Source of the DNA: Isoetes taiwanensis
Taxonomy: Eukaryota > Streptophyta > Lycopodiopsida > Isoetales > Isoetaceae
Reading direction: 5' to 3'
Assembly: GCA_021234155.1 (NCBI GenBank)
Contig: JAJEKV010000212.1
Location: forward strand, 624,001-688,000
Length of the DNA stretch: 64,000 nt
Part shown: positions 56,001-64,000 of the stretch, in pieces
Layout of the letters: the number at the start of each line of letters is the position of its first letter
Position numbering within the stretch: position 1 is the stretch's first letter
Notes under the pieces: generated by a model
The model's input: the letters and a program-made list of their open reading frames with translations, nothing else
The model's database searches: none
What the model was told of the DNA's origin: nothing
Position numbers and translations under genes: made by a program

Positions 56001-56742
56001 TCACGGCAAATCCGGGTAGATATGACACAGGATTGTGATCCGAGATAGCATTTTGTAGAAGGTTGGATCTATCTTGGCGTTTTGGAAGGATGGTAAGTGC
56101 CTCATCGTTGATGTAGCATCTATCATGTCTTGCATAAGTCCTACCCATGCCTACCCATCCGATTACACCATGTATAGCCCTTATCTCCGTCTACTTCCAT
56201 GAAGCCTATATCTTCTAACAGTTTGCACCATCGTACTTTCTCAAACCCATGCACAATTGTGCGGATGATACCCCCTTGTCTATCCTCGGTTTGCCTCCAC
56301 CATATTGAAGTCTCCTACCATTAGCCAAGCTACCTTGTTCCCAAAACCTTTTAATTTGTGTCTAAGAGTGGCCCATAGGGCACCTCTCGCCCTCTGGGTT
56401 GTTATGGGGTAAACATTCACCAAGCCCCATACTTTACCTTCATGTTGCCATAAGATTAGAGACCATCTCCCAAATCTGTCTACCTGTGACTCACATACTT
56501 TTTTCTTTTTTTTTCCACGATGATGAGGGTCCCCGCACTAGAAGTTTCCTTTACTGCAGCAATACCTAACGTATTCATTGCCTATTACTTTGAACGACTC
56601 TGTATTTCTTCCTTTTTACACTTATGTTCTTGTAAGCATATCACATCCGGCTTGATCCCTTTTATGGGCTTGCTAACCTACTCTTCTTGTACTGTGAGGA
56701 TTTTACTCCCCTAATATTCCAACCGAGAATTTTATGATTCAT
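53040..56742 (-). pseudogene. LINE ORF2: endonuclease, reverse transcriptase, zf-RVT
   Basis: ORF2 probably starts at 56742 with MNHKILGWNIRGVKS, the endonuclease N-terminus. Further endonuclease motif ISDHNPV lies near 56030. Reverse transcriptase follows: KNKCPGMDGIPIEFYQCNW at about 55350, RGIGQGCP near 54790, and a catalytic box altered to LSDDSFSLY near 54640 where F/YADD is expected. The zinc-binding domain reads INAFLWQVIHRVPRVNHLVS and PLCPMCEEEEESIEHCLVEC near 53290-53410. Coding similarity seems to continue to about 53040. Numerous frameshifts and the altered catalytic box indicate a dead copy. Confidence 0.75.
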
Positions 56743-57214
56743 AAAGAGATGTTTCCGGACCCTTTTTCCTCTTCATGCTATCCAACCCTTCTTCTTCTAG
56801 ACTTGTGCTTGTTACTTTTTTTTGTTTTTTTTCCCTGTTAGAGTTAGGGGGGTCTTCATCCACCATGTCCTCCTCTTCCATTAGATCCGCCCACTTATTT
56901 TTGTTTGGGGAATGACTCTCTCTATTTCATCCAATTCCCCATATACCACTATATCTCTCCCAATCCCTCCTTCCGCCGTAAAGCATTCCCTTCTCTCAGT
57001 GTTTGTTGTTTTAATGTTTTGAGAGAAAGGATTTTTGCTCCTAGAACAATGTGAGTACTTTCGGAGATGCACGGGGAGAGATTTTGACCGAGTGCTCTGG
57101 CTTCTCCCGAAAGCAATGTTCCTAGTCCTCCCTTTTGTTTGGAACCTACCACTTCCCATGATCGCCCGCTTTTTGGTAGACTTATGAGATTCTTGGGCAG
57201 TATTGTATCATTCA

Positions 57215-59190
57215 TTAGCTAGCTTTCCCACGATGTTGGCAGCGGTGATTCTCACCTCCGCGGCTAGGGGCGCATGGGGTGATACTTACTTGAGTGATGG
57301 GGTGGCTAACGGGTGCACCATTGGATGTGGGAGGATCATTAAGGCCATCGGAGCTTGTTGTTGAGGAGTCCGGCTTTTCTAGACCCGACTTGGGGTTCTC
57401 TTCTAGTCCTTCAATCTTTATGTCAGGAAACATTCTCAGATATTTCCCACCTATTGGTCAATTTCGGGGGGAACTTGAAAGAGCATTTGCCACTCTTAAC
57501 TACCACCCCTTTAGGTATGCCCGACGTGCTTATTATTGCTACACAAATCTTTGGTCCTTTGGCGATGGAATGTGAGATATATGCTCCCTCTTGTGTTAGC
57601 AATGACCTTTAGGAATTGGTACCAACATGTCCGAGGTAAGTGTTCGATCTCTAACCAACATGGAATTTTGATGGCCGAGATTTGATGGGGGAGAAGCCAG
57701 GTGAGTAATATTGATATAAAATGTACTCTCCCATGAATGAGTCTACTACTGGCGGGACACCATCTTGTCTACCATCGCCGCTATCAAAAAAGAATGAGAA
57801 AGAAGTTACTTCCCGGTGCCTTTAGCGATTCGTGTTGAGGTAGGCCTAATTTCTTCAGGTGTCTTTGAGAGCCAAGATATTCGGTTTACGGAGGTCGAGG
57901 AATCCTCCCGTAAAGAAGCCAATGACGGATCGCGGATACCGGGTTCTCCACCACTTTTCATATCATGATCTATCTCTCGCTATTGGATAGTTAGACTCCT
58001 CGTCTACTTCCATGTTTCCAAAGACTTTCGGTTCCATTTTCTTCAAGTTGGCCTTTGTTCAATTTGCCCGGATCTTGAGCAAAACCCGCTTCTACTATTT
58101 TAAGTCTTCGCATCTACTCTCAAACTCCCCGGGCTGTTTCGTTGGCATCTTATTCTTTATCCACTCTCGAGAATCTAGGCTTGTTCACTCTTGCTATCGT
58201 GTCATTGTTTTTCCAAGCCTCCCTTACATTACTCCTTGCATTACCACTAAAGGGGCCCCGATCTTCCCCTACTCTTACTTTGCACGCTTCACTATCCCTG
58301 TTTCGGGTTCTAAAGATCACATTATCTAACGATGTAGAGGGATAACTCTTACCTCTGTTTAAGTCCTTTGGGAATGCTTGATTGTCATCTGCCTCGGCCT
58401 CCATCATGATCTTATCGGTTTAGTTGATTGCTCTATGCCTTGGGGCATGTGGTGCGGTGAACGTGAAGCCCGGGCGTTTCCTTAGAGCCTTGTTGGGGAC
58501 CGGATGCCCCTTCACCGTGTTGGGGATCAAAGCCCTTAACACACTGCGTGATGCCTAGTAGCCCCCCACCTTTCTGCCTTTGAAGAGAAGCTTCCTCTAC
58601 TTCCCCGGGAAGGTGTTCTTACTACCCTCCATGCCCGATTTTCTCTCGCCCCATCGCCCTGTGGTCATTGTATTGCATTGGTGTTCCTTTGCTCCTACCA
58701 TCTTCGATACCCAAGGGAGGATGATTTCGGTTTTTGTAGTACCGATTCGTCTCCTACACATCTCCCATCAGCAGAGGTTCTCCCCGCCACATTTCCTTCT
58801 TTCGTTCTTAGAACTCAATGGGTCTTCAGGTAATCTAATTCAAATTGCAAAAGCATCTCGTAATTTGGGGCTTTTGCCCTCAAGCCGCAATCGCTTGTTG
58901 TGCTATTTTTGTGAAAGCTGGAGCCGCGGGAACGGCCGCGACCTCCCAAGATCGCGGACTGGGCCCTCACTGAAGTGAAGCCGCTTCTTAACCGGGAATC
59001 GCCCTGCAGGCCTTGGAAGCCCCATCGGCCGGGGATCGGGCTGCGCAGACCTCGAGGGTTCACGGATGGTCGCAATCCCTACCGCTTTCGGGCGATGGTC
59101 GGGTGATTCGGGGCCATGGGGCCCGTTGCTTGGCACTGGCCTGACCTGTGCCTCCCGACGCCGCCTGCTTCCGCCTTCCGCTTCACTCAT
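57215..59190 (-). pseudogene. LINE ORF1, degenerate
   Basis: The start MSEAEGGSRRRREAQVRPVP at 59190 lies 17 bases after the element's 5' end, so it is likely the native ORF1 start. The sequence then passes through several frames (for example 59075-58815, 58407-58150) to a Ser/Pro-rich tail near 57433-57215. No intact zinc knuckle was found. Assignment rests on position between the LINE 5' end and its endonuclease. Confidence 0.5.
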
Positions 59191-60876
59191 GCTTCAGATC
59201 TTTTTGCGTTTTCATTTCTTTTGTCTTGTTCTACGTTTGTTTTGGTTATTAGCAGGGTTGCCTAACCCCCCTGCCTGATTTCCTGCATTCTTAGCTATGC
59301 CACGTGTCGTGCCACGTCAGCTATTTTCATTTTTAGCCGTCCGATTCTTTATTTTCTGATCGTAGGGTCAGGGAAATTAGAAAAGCAAGTATTTCTCTGC
59401 CGGAGTATTCGACCTCTCGGTTATTTCGATCTCGTTCTTTCCGACTTCACTGCCGTTCTATCTCCACCTTCTCTGTTTTCTTCTATTTCGCCATGGCCAA
59501 GCCAGCCAAGATTTTCGAGATCTACCAAGCTTTCTGGTGGCCATAGCCAAGCTTTTTTGTGGCCATAGCTAAAGCTCTGAAGCTTTGCACATCCTCGATA
59601 GACATGGACAACATAGTCTGGAAATGCAAAGAATGGAGTGTTGCCCTGCACTGAAAGTGGAGTTAGGGTTGCAACTCGTGTTCTCCGTGGAGCCCTCTTC
59701 TACCTCGTAGGTCGGCAATGGGAGGATCTTGGAGGTCTGCCGGCCAGAATAGATGCGTTTCATTTTCGTATTTACTGACATTGCATGGCATGTCCCTTGT
59801 ACTTGTTGGATTTGCATGTATTGCAGGGCTCTCGGCATCGGGAGATATCCCTCATTCTGCTACGAAAAGGCAAGAAAAGCTGATCCACATTTTTTCTTAT
59901 GTTTCTTTGGGTCTTAGAATTTTGTGTCTTTGGTTGTTGATGCCCCTGTGGTAATATTGTAGGCCCATTCAGTCTCTTAATGTTTGATCCAGAAAATGCA
60001 GAGCTTTGTTAAAACTATCCAAACCTACGTAATTGTTCAGGCTGGTATTCGTAGACTTTCATGTTCTGGAAAACCCTAGTATTTCAAGCAAGCAATGTCC
60101 TTGTCATGAATCTGCAAAGCCTGCTACTTTAGAGAGAGGCATGAGAATTATGGTCAAAACCGTCTATTATGCTTTTGTTCAGTAGGTGCACAAATTTTGG
60201 TTTGGATAGGAAGCAGCAGCAGACCAAGAGAAAACGAGCAGAGGTGAGACAATGTGCTCCATGAGGTGGAACTTAGAGTTTATTATTACAAAGAGCGCCT
60301 AGCATTATTCAGGAAGTCCAATCCATCATTTTTTCTGCTGCATTGTGTATTCTGAACATGTGATATACAACTCAATGAGGTAACCACAGTTACAGCATAT
60401 TCCTAGTTCTTGATTCATTCTCCATATTTCAGATTCATTTAGCTACTGCACCAGTAGTCAAGAGAAGGCCTAGTTTTGCAGGTCAGGAAGAAATATGCAA
60501 TAGGGCAAACAATTGAACATTATTAATTTCTTAATCTCACAATTTTTTCGAGTAATTCTTTGCAAGTTCACTTAATCAAAGTTGTCGTGTTCTTGCTGAA
60601 TAAAGCTGGTTGACAATGTCAAGCTTCTTTCTGGAATATAATGAGGCCTTGTTTCTACATTTAACATTTCCTTTTCAAGCGGCTGATAGTTAGAAAGTAA
60701 GCTTCTCAATCTCCTTGTGCATCACTTTTTGAAAACTTCAAAAGCTTCGAAGCTATAGTGCAATCTTCTATACAAGCCTTCAGTTTCTGTAGTTGCAAGA
60801 TCCATGATAAAGTTTAACAGACAAATATGAAAGACTAACAATTTGAGAACAGACTGCTTTTTGGTTTCTCGAACAG

Positions 60877-61000
60877 TGCGGATTCTGAACTATGCAAAAA
60901 CGGACTTGCACAAACTATTGCTTCTGTAAGAAAAAGTCCTTCCTTAATCAGGAAGAAATAAGTTCTTTCTAAAATTGCTCATGTTCCTTTGTTAGGCAGC
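60877..61000 (+). repeat. Dispersed duplication, copy 1 (partner 62990-63113)
   Basis: Both copies share TTCTGAACTATRCARAAA, CTTGCAMAAA, AACCAGGAAGARATRAGTTCT-like and CATGTTCCTTTGTYAGGCA segments in the same order over about 120 bases, diverged by roughly a quarter. Confidence 0.6.
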
Positions 61001-61278
61001 TCTCTACTTATCAATATCTTCAAAGACTGTTGTATATGTGCAGGCTAGAAAAGCCAGGAAGATCAGAGTAACCTGCCCACAATCTTTCTGTCTTCCACAA
61101 CCTTTCTGGCTGAGGAAAAGTTAAAATTTATTGCATGTTTCCAAATCCAAATCCATGTAGTTTCAGTTCAAGATTAAATTATTATCCATTCCAAAATACC
61201 TTGAGCTCAAATCTACACATTGCTCTTATCAAATCTATTCTTCCTTTTTATAGGAAAGGCGTGCGATAGAAGAGATTG

Positions 61279-61366
61279 AAATCTAGAAGAAGATGGAATA
61301 GTACCTTGCTTAGGAAGATGGAATCTAGAAGAAGATGGAATAGTACCTTGCTTAGGAAGATGGATT
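61279..61366 (+). repeat. Short exact tandem duplication, about 42 bp
   Basis: ATCTAGAAGAAGATGGAATA and the following GTACCTTGCTTAGGAAGATGGA are present twice in a row. Confidence 0.85.
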
Positions 61367-62596
61367 GTATGTTCCATTCTGCTTCAAAGTAAAGGTAATG
61401 CCGAAAGCCATGTTCAGATTTGAAGTATTGATGAAACATAATTGAAATTAAGAAATCTATGCAGGTTTTATTTAAGGATTTTATAGTGAGAAGGGAGACA
61501 ACCAAGATACAACTCGGATTTAACAATTGTGTGTAAGAAAAAACTGCAATGTACAAAAACACAAAATGTGCCATAAAAGTGTTACGAATACATTCTAAAA
61601 GTTAGAATGTTATGAGAAAGTCTAGACTTTTATACAACCATGGCATTAGAATTAGCTATCCTAATTGTCTTGCCAATCATAGTGCACCATAGAAATAGAA
61701 TTAGCTACTCTATTATTGGTTAGCTATGATTGGAGGGGTTTAAAGAATAGATGATGCTAATCTTAGTCTGGTGTATTACAGGAGCCAGAGCTAATAATGG
61801 ATGAGAGGACAAGAATAGATCCTTGACAGTTTATAAGAACATGTTGTGGAATAATGGGGCATCGTTGGTTGTCTCCTAAAAGATTGGCTTTGCTTGGATT
61901 GCATCATAGTTCAGGGGAGGAGCTAGCGGCGGAGTCTTGGAGGCTCCTAGCGTTTTACTTCATAGTTGTGAAGTGCTAGTTCCGTGGTCGGGCGGTTGGA
62001 CTATTTCTTTACTCCTGTTGTTCTCAATATTTCCCTTATTGAATACACAAGAACATTCTAGAACTTTCTTGAATCTTTCTATCAATTGCCTTTTAGCCTT
62101 TATTCGTAAAAAAAAGTGCCAAATTGCCCATTTAAGCCTCGCAGATAAATTGGGAACCCATTTCATTACCTTGTTGAATTCAGATTGCTGGAGCTATGGT
62201 AGTTGGAACTATTTTACATGCAGATCTTCATTTGCTTTATGTTGAGGAGCAAGTACACAATACAAGTACAGATAATGAAGGTACAAAGTTCTACAACTTA
62301 ACTTGGTCTCATACCATTGATCAATCTCACCATTTAAGTGGAATGTAAAACATATTTGGTGGAATGTAAAACATATTTGACCTTAAAACAGCATTTGGTA
62401 GGTCTCCATTTTCCAGCACATTAGCACCAAATGATGAATTCTGGATGTTCACATTCGTACATTGGAAGACTAGATAAGGAAGATGAAAAGTGCATACTCA
62501 AACTATGCTATGCATCCATGTTTATTTTATGTGATATTGCCCATGACTGCATAATGCATGTCGAGTGAATAAAATTCTTGTGCTACAGATGGAACA

Positions 62597-62663
62597 AGGG
62601 AATGGAGATTGAACAAGGTAAACATATTCACAAATGGAGATTGAACAAGGTAAACATATTCAC
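62597..62663 (+). repeat. Short exact tandem duplication, about 31 bp
   Basis: TGGAGATTGAACAAGGTAAA followed by CATATTCACAA occurs twice in direct succession. A similar 21-bp duplication lies at about 62338-62383. Confidence 0.85.
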
Positions 62664-62989
62664 AACAAAGACTGGGTATATAACACAGAGACAGATGAGA
62701 GAGACAGATGAGATGCAGATAGTTGCAACAACATATGATGTTATTGCTAGAGATAAGCGAAAGATGGAATTCCTATTGTTTATGTAAGCAAATTCGAAGG
62801 CGACAACGAGAACATCAGAAGGAACTTTAGGGGCTGCATTATTGAGCCATCATTTGGCACACACTTCGACTTAGAAAACAACCAAGGCAAGAAGAGGCAA
62901 TTTTTAAGTGTTATCCTCTCTTTTTTTATTGCTAAAACTATTGGAGCCATGACCCTATTGAATAAATTGCCAATGTGGGAAAAATACAA

Positions 62990-63113
62990 TTTCTGAACTA
63001 TACAGAAAAGAGCTTGCAAAAAAGGCTAGTTCTGGAAGTATAAATCCTCCATTAACCATAACCAGGAAGAGATGAGTTCTCTTTGAAAATGATCATGTTC
63101 CTTTGTCAGGCAC
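62990..63113 (+). repeat. Dispersed duplication, copy 2 (partner 60877-61000)
   Basis: Collinear with copy 1 and ends in the same GTTCCTTTGTCAGGCA, which resembles an intron acceptor. The pair could therefore be a duplicated intron/exon border. Confidence 0.55.
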
Positions 63114-63600
63114 CCAAATTAGAGCAGTTAGCAGCTGGAGTTATGGTCACATCAACTGGAGTTATGGTCACATCATCACCTGCATTCTGGATTATTGTTC
63201 TCCAACATGCTATACTCTTAATAAGATCATTCTCTACATCTGCACAAGAACTGCAATATGACACTGCTTCTGCACTAAATCTTATACCGTTATGTGTTCT
63301 ACAAGACATGCCTCTTTGTTATTGTATATTGTCGTGATGGTTGCGTTGAAAATTTTGAGATGGGAAGAAGTTGTTTTGATAGAATTGTTTATTGTTTGAT
63401 AGTGCTTGTGGAGCTCTTGATAACCACACAAGCACGCCCATCACAAATCCCAAAAATAATTACATCAGACAAACCCGTCGTACATAAGCACCTTATTATG
63501 TTGCAACATTGTTTATGGTAGTTATCAATTTCAATTTTCTAAAAACGTATAGGGGAGTGTCTTGGGAGTCTTAGAATGTGAGCACTACAAACTGTTGTAC

Positions 63601-64000
63601 CTTCAAGTTTCAGAATCCCCCCTTCTTCAAAGATATTGTATCACTCTCACACTGCCTAACCCTTGCCCCAAGCCTGCCCTACTGCTCGCCGACCCAGAGC
63701 GAGCTTGCGCAAATGCTTGGACCCCATATCATCGACAAAGAAGAAGCGCTCGGCAAGATCGACCGTAACACCACGGCGTTGTGCATCCACCACGAGGACG
63801 TCCAACATTACTACGCGATGGCCATGATCAAATGTTCCAATCGTATCCACGGTAGATACGAGTAGATACAACGCAAAGCAGCCCGTAAGACGGGATGAGC
63901 GGTACCGACCGGCCCACCGAAAGATTCCACTAGATACCTTATGTCGCCGTGGGATGCGAGTCATAATCATTACCAACATGGACATACTAGGAGAAATAGT
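63601..64000. other. GC-richer segment with unassigned open frames
   Basis: From about 63650 base composition rises and both strands show open frames (63578-63865 plus, 63656-63985 minus). On the plus strand a peptide with LAQMLGPHIIDKEEALGKID is read. I recognise no family on either strand. It may be the edge of another repeat that continues beyond the window. Confidence 0.3.

Larger units (their letters stand above)
52821..59206 (-). mobile_element. Full-length L1-type LINE with 16-bp target duplication
   Basis: The minus-strand element starts at 59206 (CAAAAAGATCTGAAGC, start codon at 59190) and ends in a poly-A tract that appears as T's at 52821-52834. Identical CGTTTTCATTTCTTTT sequences flank it at 52805-52820 and 59207-59222. 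Length is about 6.4 kb, with a recognisable ORF1 region, then endonuclease, reverse transcriptase and zinc-binding domain in order. It is decayed by many frameshifts. It sits about 110 bases upstream of the TnpA-type start codon. Confidence 0.8.
59223..63600. other. No recognisable gene; probable upstream part of the CACTA element
   Basis: AT-rich intron-like sequence. It begins with the continuation of the region cut by the LINE, includes CCACGTGTCGTGCCACGTCA near 59298-59318, and shows only short frames. Exact short tandem duplications and a 120-bp dispersed duplication occur at 60.9-63.2 kb. Coding sequence for the second CACTA protein (DDE transposase) is not visible here. Confidence 0.45.

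Noticed and set aside
59718-59954. Plus-strand hydrophobic 78-residue frame
   Set aside because: Looks like a possible membrane peptide, but nothing else supports it as a gene. No family recognised.
63578-63985. Overlapping open frames at the right edge
   Set aside because: Neither strand gives a recognisable domain and the segment is cut by the window, so they are mentioned only as unassigned sequence.

Overview
The window is nuclear DNA of a land plant, most likely a seed plant with a large, repeat-rich genome. The evidence is an LTR-element primer-binding site matching plant initiator tRNA-Met, L1-type plant LINEs, two CACTA-type transposons (one with a TnpA-type gene holding plant-style introns), and fragments of plant MSI1-like WD40 and PPR genes. 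I cannot name the species. No intact ordinary host gene, rRNA or convincing tRNA gene is visible. Almost everything is transposable element in nested layers.

Layout. 1-3093: the 5' end of an LTR retrotransposon on the minus strand (1650-bp LTR, tRNA-Met PBS, leader with two copies of a hairpin, decayed gag whose N-terminus resembles the histone H3 tail). About 3190-7454: a plus-strand L1-type LINE with three-frame ORF1 and an endonuclease, cut off at the start of the reverse transcriptase. 7455-29292: sequence bounded by CACTA-like termini (CACAACAAG...) with GCGACGT-rich subterminal repeats. It contains a roughly 19-kb array of a 1.13-kb satellite (14 full monomers), with the same LINE 3' fragment present three times. 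29434-29835: a two-exon SET-domain-like fragment. 29870-42710: a second LINE (reverse transcriptase, then zinc-binding C-terminus), split by a 10,054-bp TIR element at 31201-41254 with a TCA target duplication. That element carries a palindrome of about 5.6 kb. The inner arm of the palindrome is related to the 1.13-kb satellite, and its outer arm is a 38-bp minisatellite.

42835 onward: the terminus of a second CACTA element (CACTACTACAAAAATACG), its subterminal repeats, and a TnpA-type gene on the minus strand (about 13 exons, 43570-52696). Its introns hold an antisense PPR fragment, an MSI1-like WD40 fragment and a different non-LTR retrotransposon with an ATTCT tail. Just upstream of the TnpA start codon sits a full-length minus-strand LINE (52821-59206) with a 16-bp target-site duplication. 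The remainder (59223-64000) has no recognisable gene. It shows several short tandem duplications and one dispersed 120-bp duplication. The partner terminus of this CACTA element is not in the window.

Taken together, only the TnpA gene looks close to intact. The most unusual feature is a satellite/fold-back sequence family shared by two otherwise unrelated nested transposons: expanded head-to-tail in one, inverted in the other.
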